Source: Tubiluchus corallicola (Eukaryota; Priapulida; Priapulimorpha; Priapulimorphida; Tubiluchidae). Taken from it: DNA of 64,000 bases. A program made the translations under genes and the position numbers. Positions 10,441 to 25,200 of the stretch are shown here, in pieces. The notes under the pieces were generated by a model. It had not been told where the DNA came from, did not search any database, and saw only the letters and a list, made by a program, of their open reading frames with translations. The DNA lies in contig JAQGDQ010000067.1 of NCBI GenBank assembly GCA_030141605.1, forward strand, positions 556,001 to 620,000, read 5' to 3'. Position 1 is the stretch's first letter, and every line of letters begins with the position of its first letter.

Positions 10441-11474
10441 AATGGTGAGGCATGAAGTGGTTTCGAATAAGCTATGCTTGGGATGTCTGCTTGTTCGTGT
10501 TGATGTCTCCATCACGGATCCATATTTTTTACGGGGGCTCACTGTGTTCCCACCTTGTGTCAACAGGCACATTTTTCTGTTGGTAGAAGCTCACACTACC
10601 TGTTTTTCTGCAGTTCCGCAATGGTGAATAGGAATTCCTCCAGTGAATATGCACTTTCACTCTGGTGAAGCAGTTTTTTATAGATAGCAGCTTTTTATGC
10701 TGGAGAAGACAGTATGAAGGGTTTACATTCATATTTGCAGTGGCAGCTTCTCTATGGACTATAATTTTATTGTGAATAATTCAAGTTGGAGCAGAGGAGT
10801 TATGTTGTCGCTAAAGACATACCATCATCATGAACAGTTGCGTTGTTGCTGAAAATTATCATGCTTGTGGACAGCTTTGTGCTTAACACAGCTATGCGGT
10901 ATGAGGCTGTTATCAGTAGTATGGGGACAAAGCTGTTCTAACGACCTACAGAAGTGTAACTCATTGAGACCCTATGACATGAAAGGCTGCACTGGGCTTT
11001 CTTGAGTGCTATATTTGTTTGGTGATTATTGGAGGAGTGGAATAGCAGTTCTAAGCTAGATCCAGCTTAAACCTTATGAGGCCAGAATAACTACTTGGGC
11101 AGAAACTATGCAAAGCTATTTATCTAACAGCAGCACCCATTTTAGTGGAATTAGCATAATAAGTCATCAAACTTTAACATAATGTTAATGATTTTTTGTG
11201 CAAAAATTATTTAAAACTTATATGTTAGCTGCCATTTCAAGATTTTCACTGCATTTTTTATAAATCAATTGGAGACTGCATTGCTGCAAATTTATAGCAC
11301 ATTCATTTTTAAAAGGCATAGCAAGATCACATGTAGAAAGTTAACCTTCAGCAACTTTATATGTAGTATATACCATGTTTGCTTGCAGGATGAACATTAT
11401 TTAACAGTGAAGGACAAGAAGGCAATAAGAGAGTAACTTTGATCATTTGCCTTATTATATATTGTTAGGTTAAT
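10441..11474 (+). promoter_or_regulatory. Region upstream of CEP43, probable 5'UTR and promoter
   Basis: No coding segment is recognised in about 1 kb before the CEP43 start codon. A possible splice acceptor (tttgcttgcag) at about 11389 would leave roughly 85 bp of 5' untranslated sequence before the ATG at 11475. No TATA box or CpG island stands out. The transcription start cannot be placed from sequence alone. Confidence 0.3.
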
Positions 11475-13278
11475 ATGGATGTATCAACAGAAGATGATAC
11501 TGAACTTCGAGATTTAGTAGTGCAAAGCTTAGAAAATGATGGAACACTTGGAAAAATAAGGGTTTGTGTTTTTTTAGTCTTGTCAATACTAGGCATTCGC
11601 ATCTGTTTAGTTAACATTGATTTGAACTTGTTCAGTCCAGCTGTTTTATTTACTGAAATTTTAATGTGGAACATTTGTTTTCTTTAACGTATAAAAAGAT
11701 TCATTATAAGCTGTGAACTTTCTTGCTTGATATCTTATATTGTTGCCGATATTGGGTGTGTAAGCATATTAACAAGTTCATTACAGTGATGTGCCTTGTA
11801 TATAAACTCTGTGTTATACAAAAGCATACATCTTTTTTGTATGAAAAATCTATTATGATGTATGCTATATTACCAAATATCAGGTTTAAATGTTATCAGT
11901 TTGCCAAGCTTTCTAGGAGCAGTTATGTGTGACCATCTCAAAAACTGCTTCTGTGTAGTCCCGCCTATTTTTATCAGTCAGGATGTAAATATGTCCCAGT
12001 ATAACTTAATTATCTGTGCTGGTTTCAGAGGCTAATAGTTAATATTTATTAATAAGGTGTTCCAGTTATACCATTTGCACAAAGTAGATACTGTCATTAA
12101 ATGCTGGATGCCATGTAAAAAAATTCGTTTACTGCTATAGACCTTGTAATAAATATAGTGATAGAGAATTCGTTTCTATGATCTTCTGTCTGCATTGCGC
12201 TCATGGTTTCTTTTTATTTGTTACAGGCAACATTGAGAGCAAGTATTTTCCTTACCCTGGAACAACAAGATGCCTTGAACAAAAGACATCCACTCCTTAA
12301 TAAGAAACTCAGTGACTATCTTGACACAAAAGAAGGTGAGTTTTGAAAAGTTATGTAACTGAATGAGGAACGATAATAAATTGTAATATATTGCTGGGTG
12401 ACCACCAGTTCAATATTCATCTTGCCATATTGGCTGTTTTTTCCCGTTGAAAGAAAAAAATTTGTATCTAAATGTCTCTAAGACACTTTTATGGAGTTAG
12501 CGTCTTATCTTAAAAGATTAATCTTGATAGAGAGCAAAATGCCACCACAATCATCCATATTAAGTAGACAGTGCAATGCTTGTTATATTCAGAAATGTAT
12601 TATCTGCTTTTTAGGCAATTAACTAATTATTGTAATAAGCTTATTTATTGAAAATGTTGTAGATGTGATATGTTCACACAATTCACACATCACAAACAGA
12701 ATTTTAATTCAGGCAAAGCCTGGTATTACATGCTTACTACACTCACTTAGTTCTACTGAATGCTGCTTTATATTGTGCTGTACTACGTAAAAATGCTGAA
12801 CATATGTGCCCAGATCAAATTGGTAAAATATTTTCAAAATAAAATTAATTGTTAATCCTAAGATTAAACTTGCGACAAAAAAATACTTTTGTGAAATCTA
12901 AAATAAACCAGTGTGAAGGCTGTGAGGTATAAAGCATATTAGCTATTCTAAGCAAGGACTTCAAATAAACAATGTTTCTTTGCAAAATTTCATTATTTTT
13001 ATTTTATGATGATATGTTGTGATATTTTCTTGCTCATAACTGTTGAAATGCTCTTTTTGGCTTGGCATATTTGGTCTTATGATCTGTTACAGTTTGCTTT
13101 TCTTGCTCTAATTTCGCTGAGTTTTGAATTGCCTACTCTTACCTTAAATTTTGCTTGCAGTATAACAGTCTGGTAAACATAAATTTTTTTAGGTCAAATA
13201 GCAACAGCACTAGTGAGAGAATACATGGAACATTTTAACCTGTTATATACATTGAGTGTCTTTGATCCTGAAACTAAT
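11475..13278 (+). CDS. CEP43: CEP43 exons 1-3: TOF and LisH dimerisation region
   Basis: Exon 1 encodes 29 residues ending GTLGKIR. Exon 2 (12227-12335) continues ATLRASIFLTLEEQ-like sequence (ATLRASIFLTLEQQDALNKR), matching the FOP helix LRAAVFLALEEQE. Exon 3 (13193-13278) gives GQIATALVREYMEHFNLLYT then LSVFDPETN, the LisH motif with its conserved Y/F-L-...-L-xxT-xxVFxPE pattern. This is the best-conserved part of the protein and mediates dimerisation in FOP-family proteins. The ATG at 11475 is chosen because it directly precedes the conserved acidic TELRDL block and a stop (TAG, then TAA) lies just upstream. Confidence 0.9.
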
Positions 13279-16200
13279 GTAAGTGTTAAAAAAGCTGCTC
13301 AGCAACTTTGTAAGTTCTTATTACATTCATTACCTTTTATTTTTGTTTTACAAAACTTTCATCCATTCCTTTATTCTCATTGATCTTTCCAGCTTTCTAA
13401 ATGTTTTAAATTTGGCAGTGTTGTAGCATGTAAGCTGCTGAGTGAAGTGTATATCATTTTAGATTAAGATGAAAGTTTAGATTTCGCAAAGGTCTAAGAC
13501 TTTTGCGAATAGATTACTTTTTTGTGAAATGTTATGGGGCAGACAGTATGAGAACACTCAATGGTTAGAAACAAGTTACTTGACATACCTAGACCCAAAT
13601 CTTCCATATCGAGAGGAGCATGCTTTTAGTGTCATTAATCTTTTTTTGTAAAATTGAAATTCTGCAGAAATAAAATAAACTAGAGAACAGTTTAGGACAA
13701 AGTTGTAAACTGAAGATTCTGCAACACGATCTGCAAGTGCAATACAATGTAATGTTTTAAAGTAATATAATGTAGTATAATGCTTGTAGTAGTGCACTAA
13801 ATTTTTCCTAATTCCAAGTGATTCATCTACATTGAATCACTTGCTTTATACATCCATGTGCAAGAACTCAACACCACCTAGCTATTTGCAAAAAATTGTG
13901 GCCCTAATTCAAAAGCTGTAGATGGAGACATAACCTAATAACAAAACAGATAGATGTCTACTGTCCTTGACTGTTTGACCCAAGGAATACTTTCCCACAC
14001 CCCAATTTCTGACTTAATGCACATCTGCCCAACAAGACCTAAATGCCTGTGAAAAAAATTTTAAATTTAACAGAAAGCTTTAGGAGGAGTTGAGTGATGT
14101 TAAAAAAACAGCTGACATCCACTGCCCTTGATTTTTTGACCAGAGGTCAGCTGTCTCCATATCAATGTCTGAGCGCCTGCCTCAGGTGTCTACCCAGTAA
14201 GGTTGGTGACTCTAGTTAGTGTAGTTTTGGAGTTATCAAGTGTCATAGTTGAGAATAAAAAATAAAGAAATGGTTTGGAAATAGTAAGATTCTGCACATA
14301 TTGCAAAATCTTAATAACTCAAAAATAAAAACAGAATCACGAATACACCAGTTCCGCGTTTTCTAAATGGATATTAATAGGAATCATGTTTGTTACATCG
14401 TTGGTAATTTTGCTTTGGTTATGACTGAGATTCTCGCACAGCTAGAGCATCTGAGAGATTATAATTCCCGTTTCAATACTGTTTATAACATTTAAGTTCA
14501 ATCCCTTCTTTATTAACCAAATACTATAAAATTTTATTTCATGCTATTTTAGCCTTTCAGCATTTATTGAATGTTAATTGTAGCATTTCATTGATTTTAG
14601 AATATAATACTGTTTTTAACATTATGTAGTTTTTAATGTTTTATAAATAAAATTATATCAATTGATAATAACTCCCTTTTCATTCCTCGGAAAAACTTTA
14701 AAAAACACAAGCGTAAACTTGAAAATGCAAAGAAGATAAACCAAACAAAGGTAACTGTCTATGGCAGCGGTGGTGACAGTGAAATACTATCGTGTGCTTG
14801 CACATACAGATATTTTTATGCGAGGAATTGAAACGTCCGATGTCAAAGAATATATCAAATCAATGAATGTTGATGTAACTAACGTCACAAAGACTTCCGA
14901 TGATGATGCGCAATTTTGCTTCTTTAAAGCAACTATTAACCTGGACGATGTAAAGAAAGTGGATGGAGTACTGAATGGAAACTTTTGGTCTACAAATGTG
15001 GCTTGTAAAAGGTTTTATAAACCATGATCCAGAAAGGATAGCATACCAAATAACAACTAAAATGCTCTGCCCATGACTAAGCTTTTAACTGATAATAGCA
15101 CAGGGCTTGCCATTGACAGACAAATCTTTATTAAGGAACAATTAAAATCGGTTGATATACTCTTTTTGCAAGAACATTGGTTGCTTGACTTGCTGCTTGC
15201 GAATTCTCGGCTGCTCACAATGTTGTGTGCTTTTACTGATGTAGATTCTCACCATGAAATATTATCTGGCAGACCTTATGTTGGGTGTGCAATATTTTGC
15301 GACAAAACATTAAAAAATATTGAACCAGTTATACTAACATCTAAGCGAATTTGTGCAATGCTTCGCAAAGATGACAACATTGTGGCACTTATGGTAAACT
15401 CTTACCTGCCATATGATAGTGGAGGCATCAACTTAAGTGGCGAGGATAACGTTATCAAAGTTCTCAACAAAATCAAAGTACTATTGCAGCTACACAACCC
15501 TGATAATATTGTTTGGGGAGGTGACTTAAACTTGGATTTTGCTTGAGAAACGCCTCATGGCCGAGAAGTTTCAAGCTTTGTTGAGAGATGGAACCTGTAT
15601 CGCTGTTATGAATATTATTTAGCTAACGTTGATTTTACTTATTGTAATAATTTTTATATGAGTACATCCTCCATTGATCACTTTATTGTTAGCTTCGGCT
15701 TGATGGATTGCATTACAGATCACAGGGCCTGGCATATTGGTTCCAATTTAAGTGACCACTGTCCCGTAACTCGTTAATTGAATACAGACTTTTATTATGT
15801 GTTATAACAAAAACGATCAAACAACCGAAAATTGCTTGACATAAAGCCAACAATGGAATAATCCATTTGTATTTAAACAGTTTACGTGACATGCTCAGTA
15901 GCATTTCGGTTCCATGTAGCGACTTACACTGTAATAATCCCAATTGTCGAAGGCAGTGGTGATATCAATAGGTATTGTAATGACATTGAAAACTCATGTT
16001 TGGTTATCAGTGATAAATGCATTCCCAATACGAGTTGTAAAGATGACAATAACATAGTTCCTGGTTGGAGTGATCTTGTTGAGCCAGCACGTAACGCTGC
16101 TTTGTTCTGGTATCACATTTGGGTTAATTTTGATAAACCACATCAAGGCATTGTGTCTGAAATTAGACAACGTACTTGAACTCTTTTTCATTATAGGGTT

Positions 16201-19200
16201 TGTTACATCAAAAATCATGAGTAAGAAATGCATAAAACTAAACTAGCTGAATGTACCGCCAATAATGTTTAATGAATTGAATAAAGTGAAAGGTAACAAC
16301 ATTTTCACCTCTAGTTGTGTCAACGGGTTTACTGATAAAAGCGAAATTGCTGACTTGTTTGCGGGTGAATATGAATGGTTGTATAATATAGTTGGATACA
16401 ATGATGTTGATATGAAGCAGCTTCATGACGACATTAATTAAAAAGTCCTACCAGAGAGCCAAATGAATTACTTTCTGTTTGTGATTTAATTTATGCAGTT
16501 TATGATGTTATCTTATGGTACTGTACCACACAACCTTCTCTATTCAACTATGAAACCTATTACTAAAGAAAAACGTGCTAACATGTGTGACAAAAGTAAT
16601 TACAGGGGCATCACTTTGTCTTGTCCTCTAAGTAAATTTTTGGAGTAGCTTGTTATTTTAAAGCATTGGTTTGTGCTGTGTAGATCAGGTCATCAGTTTG
16701 GGTTTAAGTCGGGCCTCCTATTGTCTACTTCCATGTGTGCAATGGCCCTTAAAGAGACAATTAATCATTATATTAATAATAGGTCTGCTGTATATTGTGC
16801 AATGCTTCACGCTTCTAAAACTTTTGATAAAGTTAATTATTGTCGATTATTTAGATTACTTTGAATAAGAACTTATCCATTAATGTCATCCGGTTATTGT
16901 CAAATTTGTATGCACATTAACAAGCATGCACCAAATGGTCAGACATTGGATCTAGAGATATTACTATTTCCAACGGGGCAAGGCAAGGTGCTGTATTATC
17001 TCCACTGTTGTTTGGTATTTGTATTGATGGCTTGTTACAGAAATGAAGTGCGTCTGATATAGGATGCAAAATTGGTAGTATAGTAGGCGCCGCTTAATAG
17101 ACTCACTTTGGGACCGAAGTGTTTTGACCCAATTAATCGACTGAACCTATTAACCGATGGGTGTAGTATTGCAGCTATAGAAGTATAAGAAGTATAGAGG
17201 TTTTTAATAAATTTTAGAAACGAAGTAATGCCTAAATTCCTTTGTCCAGTTAAAAATTAGAAAACATGTTTTAAAATATTATTTATATAATTTATATAAG
17301 TGAATTAGCAATAAATTAAATACTATGCTTTTCTAAATCACAGACTTTTCTAAGTCTGTTTATTTGCCGAAATTATAAAAATTACTTCAAAGTCGGCTGC
17401 TTCATTTTTTTGGCCCACAAAGTTCTCGTAATTATAAAACTGTTTTGTGTAAAATTGCCCTTATTTTGCTGTACGATGTTTGCTCTTGTAAGTCACAAGA
17501 ATACCGGCTGATTGCTGTAGCTGCTTCTTTGACTGTTAACTCATTAAGCCTGAAAGCATGATTTGCAATGAGAGCTTCAAAAGGAAACCGCTAGGCAAGT
17601 GATCATGTATATTATAGGACAAAAGCGAACTAAAATGATATAAAAGTCATAAAAGTCTATTAGTCATGCGAAAGTGTCTTATTGAAGCATGTGAAGCAAA
17701 AATATTGAGTCAATTATGCGGAGTTATTTGAGTCAATTACCGATAGTTTTTATGTATATTTGAATAGAAGCGACCCATTCCAGGCGTTTTTGAGTCAATT
17801 AAGTGATTGAGTCTATTAACCATGAGTCTATTAAGTGGCGCCTACTGTATATGAAATTTTAAATTATTTGACCATTTGTTGAGACCAAAATGATAACGTC
17901 ATTGATGCTATTTTTTATTATTATTATTTTTCCTTTAACATATGCAGCTTGAACTAATTTATTGTAATTATTATCATTTGTTGTTTTTCCTTGTGTACTT
18001 ATTGTACCGTATACGAGTATAAAAATGGTATAAATAAAATAAATTATAATATTTATTTATTTATGTGGGACATTGCTGTACACCAGTGAGTTGAAGATTA
18101 TATTTTTATCAGGTTAAGGAGACAGCCAATCGTGAAAAACTTTCTAAAAGTCTAGATGTGGAGCCGTCAAACTCTTTTCCTGTTTTAAGTGCACTTTTAC
18201 GAAAATTGGCTACTCACAGCAGCCATAAAAACAACAGCATTGGCAAAAACGGAACTTTGGTAAGATGAATCTGTTAATATAATGTAATGCGTATATATAA
18301 ATTATATGTATATGTTAAGTACATATTAAATATATATTAAAATATTTTTAAATATTTTATTAAATATGTTTTTTCATTTAAGCTATGTTTTTGACTTAAC
18401 AATTTACAGTCTTCACTCAAATTTTGAAATAAGTAATTGAAAATAATAATTCTTGTACTCAGCAGTATTACTTGCCAAACTTGAAATAATGTTTTTACAA
18501 AGGCACTTTATTGTTTCAAGAATGAGTATTAGATCTATGGCAGTACATTTTCACATTATTGTAACAAGAACAAAAACACCAAAAATCACAAAAAATGCAA
18601 CTGAAAAAGCAAGTGAGTTTAACTCTTAGATATGTATTATTGTTTAGAACTTTTGTTTCTTCAGTGTTGATATTTCAAATTATATTTAATATTTTTATTC
18701 ACTCTGCTTTTCAAAGGATGATTTTGAAGATGAGGTTTGTAAGAATTTAGTAAATTTTGCATGATTTTATTATTTTATTTTATTTTTATGTATGAACACC
18801 AGACCTTTTAATTTTCAGCAGTTCAGCAGCATTTTTACTCTTCCTTCAGAAAGATTTTTGATTTCAATTAAAGATTTTTTTCAAAACGTTTTATTGTTGT
18901 GATAACTGGGCTAAATTGTTTTATTTCAGCAATATGTTTGACAACCATAAATGTTAACATTCCAAGCTTGAGAAAAAAATCTTTTAAATGTTTCTGATAA
19001 TTTATAGTGGCTGCAGCTTAGCTGTAATGTTAGAAGTTGCAAGAAATATAGCTCAAGCGTGTACTATAATGTATATTATTTTCTTTTATTTCCTTTCAAT
19101 TGTTTTTCAGACTACACCATCATTTTCTTTAAGTGTAGATGATAGTGCAGAAGCAGCTAACAGTTCTGCCGCAAAGACGAGCCGTAAGTAAACACACGAA

Positions 19201-22200
19201 GTGCCTTTATAACTTGCTGCTATTTGCTTTTAATCTGTGGATACAATAAATGTCGGTTTCTGAATTTTGCAGTGTGGTTTATAATTCAGGATGTGACTTT
19301 ATGTCGTTTTGTTGAAACTTTGATTTTAGTTGATTAATTCTGTCTGTGTTGTATGTGATTAGAACAGGTTTTAAACTTGACTGTTAAGTGCATAATAGAT
19401 AGAACCAATCCGTATTTCTTGAACCGAGGGAAAATTCATATATTTGTAAACATAGTAATCATCCTTTCCTTATACCATGATGAACAAACCAAAAAATGTT
19501 TGATCAAAATCTATGGATTGTCTCAGTGAAAAAACAGATTTCTAAGAGAATTTTGGGAGAAAATTCTGAATAAAAGCAACTCAGGGAAAACACTAATATG
19601 TTACAGTTCTGTACCTAACGTATTTAACATGTAGAAACTTGCTGTCTCATAGTAAATGTTCTGTGCATTTCAGTATCAAATCATGTCAGTAACTAAGTGT
19701 TTAACTTTCTTGATGGCACTGAATGATAAATGTTTGCTTTCCAGATCTTGATACTGTGGGAAATGAAACCAGTGAAAGAAGTAAAGGAAGTAAGTAGAAA
19801 ACCAGTGAACATACTTTTAAGCACTGTTTGGACTTTGTAAATGTGTGCTGAATGTAAAATTGGTAAGCCTGTCAGTAGCACTTGTGTCATGAAATGCATC
19901 TAGTAAAACAAGTTACTTGAAGAAACAGTAACATGTGGGTGAGTGAGTTATGCAGAATGAAAGCATAAAAACATGAAAGTGGGTACTCGAGCAGCAGTTT
20001 CTATTGTGTAGAGTTTTAACAAATTCAGTTAGCTAAAGTACTTATAATTTTTTCCTTTGTCTATGGAATATTGTTCACAATAGTTTATGTATGTATTGTT
20101 ATGTGAGTATTGGGACATTCAATACTGACTGCAGTTTATTATTTGGGTTGTTTGTTTCTCCTCCAAAAAATGTTTACGTTGAATTGTTCGCCTTTATGAC
20201 CGAACCACAATTTAATTAATTAATTATGCAAAATCAATTATAATTCATATTTCCTTTTATTTTTTTTAAATAAATTATCTTTATATCGTTATTTCGTTCA
20301 ATAAATTCATCGTAGGTGCCGCTATACTTAGTGCTCATATATTCACAATGTCTTGTGTGTAGGGGCGCACAACTTTAATATACAGGTCTTACGACGAATC
20401 CACCGGAACGTATTGTGATTATAAATTAATGACTACCTGTAGATCGTGAACCAAATGGGAAATATCAGATTTAGTTAGAAATTTAATTCTTTTAATATTC
20501 ATTTGTTAATTTTACAGTAAGGTTTGGATGTTAATAGATTGTCTGATTGGAATATTAGACTTTAGTTTCATGGTTTCATTGTTTTATGGTTTAAGACTAA
20601 GTTATGTGCTACTGATACGTTTTTTTTGCATATTGATGTAAGCATGTCCTGCATAAACATAAGTTATCTACATCTGATATTTTTAATAATCAACATGAAT
20701 TCTGCATATATTGGTCTTTTTCCACAACTTTTTGCAACAGGTTGTAGAATGTCTGGTTGTTTTCTGTTCTAAACTGCTGGTGAGGTTTTTTATACTTGCT
20801 AGATTGTTATTGTTGAAGTCTTTTAATTTTAGATGAAGTAAGCATTAGTCAGAAGAGTATACAAGATGTGAGTACTCACAGTGGTAAAAACTCAACATTA
20901 TCTAACTCAGGCCAAAGCAGAGAAAGCAAAAAAGCAGGTATCAAAAAGATAAACTTTGCATTTTTATCTAACAAGGAACTATTGTTAGAACAATTTTATC
21001 TATTCAGGATGCAGGTTGTCTCCTTACAAGCTTAACGCAACCTTTTTGGTCACTTCACGTGTTTTGGCTGGTGAAGGATAACTAACCAGTTTTATTTAAA
21101 ACAGTCAACCCTTGGGGCCTGAGTGGGTGTATGGGTGTACAGTAGTTCGATTGTTCTTATCTCTAAGCATTTAAATTATGGGTTTGAAGCTGTGTCAACC
21201 ATTATTTGGCAGAGGGTGTTTATTTAAGTCATCGCAAACCAGATCAATGGCTCAAATAACCTTTTCAGTTACATTAACTGATAATTTCGGTGCTCTCATA
21301 TGAATGCTGTTTGTTGAATATGGTGAAATATTAAAGATGAGCATCACAAATATAAGCACCACAGGGCTTCAGTTTTTTTTACCTGGCCTGATAGAACTGA
21401 TAATGTAATAAATGCCCGATATGCATATTGTAACAAAAATCTATGCATAATGTAATAAAAAATGTGATCTCAAAGTTTAACATATCGTAACACCCCAGCA
21501 ATGCATAATGTAATAACAAAAATTCTAACCGATGATGTGGTAACTAGAAGAATTAATGTAACCTTGTATAATTTTCTTATAAATAGTAAAGTAATTTTTA
21601 TTTTTTGGAATACGAAAGTGGTGCTCATTATTAAGCCAAAGTTTCACGACCAGACTTTTGCGAGCAACAAAATTTCTCCAAGTCCCACATTTGTCAAAAC
21701 GTTTCCTCGACTGTGTTTTGTCGCACATTATTCGTACAAAGTTCTCTACATTTTTTCGAATTACAGGCTTTTTTCTCGAGTGAAAATCACGAGAATGTCA
21801 CACGAAATTCTCACTACATGTTTGCGATTTCTGCGACACATCACATTCGCCTTGTCGAGTGTATTGCGATCATTTCATGACAATTTTGTGGAATTTTCGT
21901 AGAAAGAAGTGCAGGATAACCATGGTTCATAAAAATGCTGCAAGATGGGCACAAAGTCGCCGCAAAATTTTCGCCAAGTTTTTGTGAATTTTGAAATTGT
22001 TGACGAATATCGCTAATAATTCGCAAGAAATTTGCACACGTTTCGTGCATGTTACAAGAACTCCGACGACAAGCTTTAAACATTTTCAATTTTTTTCGAA
22101 GCCGGCAACCTTTTGACAACAATACGAACACCCACGAAAGTTTTTTGATTGTTTGGCGAACTTTTGGCATGTTTGGTGACTGTTGAACATTCAGACATTT

Positions 22201-25200
22201 TCAGATAGTCCCCGAAGTCTTGAACCCCATCAACTTCTGTGCTTTTTCGCTCACATAGCTTCAACAATTATAACAGCTCATGAAGTAATCAACTGCACAG
22301 ACTTTGCAAATTTGCAGGTAAAAATCACCATGAATTCGGCGATAGGTGATTACAAAAACTCGATTACAATTAAATTCAATGAATAGTTAACAGATCAGCA
22401 TGTGTTTTAGGCTTGTTGGCTTCCTGCATTTATAATGTTGTATATTTTGTAAAGGAATAAATATGAGCAGCTACCTAAACAAGCAGGTGTGAACAGGCCA
22501 CTCAGTAAAGGCCTACACTAGGCCTGTGTGCCTTTAGGCCATTGAAGGCCAAAAGACCATCATTTAACTTTGCACTTATGTTACTCAAGACGGAAGAATC
22601 ACCTACAAAGATGGTGGCCAGTGGTCATAGTCCTATCAGTTGTCTATCCAATAAGGTGGCTCATAAGTGGCTGATGCCTGACAAGGGTTGCCACACTAAG
22701 GCCATTTCTCCAAAACCATGTTGGTGCTATGAAAAATATATGGGACAAGGGTATAGACGCCACTAAACCTGGGAAGCCATAACTCTTGAAGGAAGCCTTT
22801 CAGAAAGACATGACTAACACCTCATCATGACCCGTGCCCACCCTGTCATAACTGCAGGACACTGGGCGTATGAAAGCCATAATTTAATGGTACCGTTATT
22901 TAACTTTACCCTTATATTTCTCAAGTTAGAAGCACCACATACCAAGATGGCTAGTCCTTTTGATTGTCTGTCCAATGAGGTGTCATGCAGATGCCACCTA
23001 TAAAAGGTTGCATTATTACTACACTTGTTGGCATTTATTTACATATACAAGATGGCGAGAAGCTGACATCTGAAGGTTGTGGCCCACTGAGATCCTTAGT
23101 TATGAGGTCGTACAGTACTGGGCATTTACTATCTTCATTCACATTTTGGTGGCTCCATGTGGAGGAAGATTTAAAAGTTATCCACAAAATCGTCACAAAA
23201 CCACAAAAAAACTAATGTTAATTCTGGCGAACCATACCACTAACAAACAAAAACAATTTGTTTGTGGATAAAGTTTTAACGTAATGGAAAATTTTTACTG
23301 GTAAAATGTATGAGTGGTGAACGATACCACTGGTGAGCCATACTCGTGGTGAACTAAAACATTTTTTTTAAAGTAATAAGGTAATAACATATAGCAAAGA
23401 AATTGTGCTGACGAGCTGTACTAGTTGTGAATCATACTACTGGCAAACCGCAATAGTGGTGAACCATATCATTGGCGAACTGTATTAATGGTGGCAAACC
23501 ATACCATTGGCAAACTGTACTAGTGGCTAACTGTAATAGAGGCGAACTGAACTAGTGACAAACAGTCAAGTAGCGAAAGGGAGGATACCATTCCCACATC
23601 CTTACACCACTGGTACGAAGCAACATTACTTCAGCTAGTTATTGCATAAATCAGTTTTTTATTACTTTATGCATTTTTGTGGTGTTTCAATATGTGTTAA
23701 GCTTTTATTACATTATCAGTTAGTTTTTACGTTATGCGTTGATTTTTATTAAATTTTGCGTTAATTTTTTCCATTATTACATTATCAGTTGTAACATTGC
23801 ATATGCAAATTAGTTCATTTATTGTTATCATGAAATTGTGTATGTATTTGCTAAAGGATTACAACACATCACTCTTAGAGTACATAATATGAGGAGTAGC
23901 TAAGCTGTTACTGTAGAAACAATGAAGAAACAATGAAATTTTCTTTAGTTGGTGTTATTAGAGCTTCTAGTATATAAGCCTCAATTCACAACAGTTTTTG
24001 TTTTGTGACAAAGAAAAATATCTTATGTACATGCTATACTTTATAAATAGAAAAACAAACAAGTTGGTTGCTTTGACTAGAGAGGCAAGCCAATTTAGTC
24101 ATCTGAATAAATAAGATAATTGAATTTATTGCACAACGAAAACATTTGCTGGATAAAAATTGCTTTTTATGCAGTTTTCCACTCCCATAGATTGTTGTGG
24201 CAGAATTGAAACCAGCACTAACAAGAGTAATCCACAAGTGTGAAAAACTGAATCTGCATAGGGGTCCTTGTCCGGGTTTTGGATGCTTTTGCACATCACT
24301 CTAAATTGTGAACATCAAGGTCAAACGTCGTGAACAATACAGAAGTAACCCCGAAGCAGATTGTTTAGTGGTCATCTATCAGTTTGTTTAACATAATTAG
24401 CAATACTTAAATTTGTCACAAAACACAAACCCTTAATTATTTTTTACCCCCCCCCCCCTAGAATGGTATGTTTATCCCATAGGCCTAAATTGTTATATGA
24501 ATTTCAGACTTGGATACTGGAAAATGTTCTGAAAAGAGCAATGACAATAATCAGGCTGTGGACACAAATGAACCACTGAACAGTGTGAAAAACGACATAG
24601 TGGCTGTTACTAATAATGGACCACCTGTTGATAAAGTTGCAGAGGCAGATGATACTTTTCATAATGAAGGTGATATACTTCCACAAGAAAGGCGAGCATT
24701 TGAAGAGGCTCTTAATGATAGTTTTATCGATAATCATGATGATTTTTTTGATGACATTGGACAAGATATTCCAAATTTCAGGTAACATTTTTTGTTTTAC
24801 TGATACCATATGTGAGTATAACATCATTAAAGCAAACATGCTAGAGACCTAAAAAAGAACTCTATAACTGAGGTACTTTATAGGCATATTCTGTTAATTT
24901 ATTTAACTAATTATGTATTAATTACTATGGAAAAGCATGAATTAAATGAGAATGTAAACTCACAAAAGTACTTTTAGAAGATGCTATCAACTACGTTGCA
25001 GCAGAAGTAAAAAAAAATCAAATGAAAACTAATTTACTTATTTACATTCACAATCAAGATCTTGCTGGAAATCTGCAACTTGTCTTGTTTCGCTTATGTG
25101 AACCACTTCAATAGTACTTGATCAAGTTCTCAAAATGCTGTTAATCTTATTCATTTTCTTGCTCATAAAACGCTGCATTGACTTTCAAAAGTATCAACTA

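Noticed and set aside
10354-10572. 72-codon minus-strand open frame ending EGGQEFESIKIY
   Set aside because: No recognised homology. It overlaps the LTR-like motif on the other strand and has no splice context.
21501-22267. Overlapping open frames on both strands
   Set aside because: They have no recognisable domains, overlap each other, and have no fitting splice sites with CEP43. The higher GC of the block makes open frames more likely.
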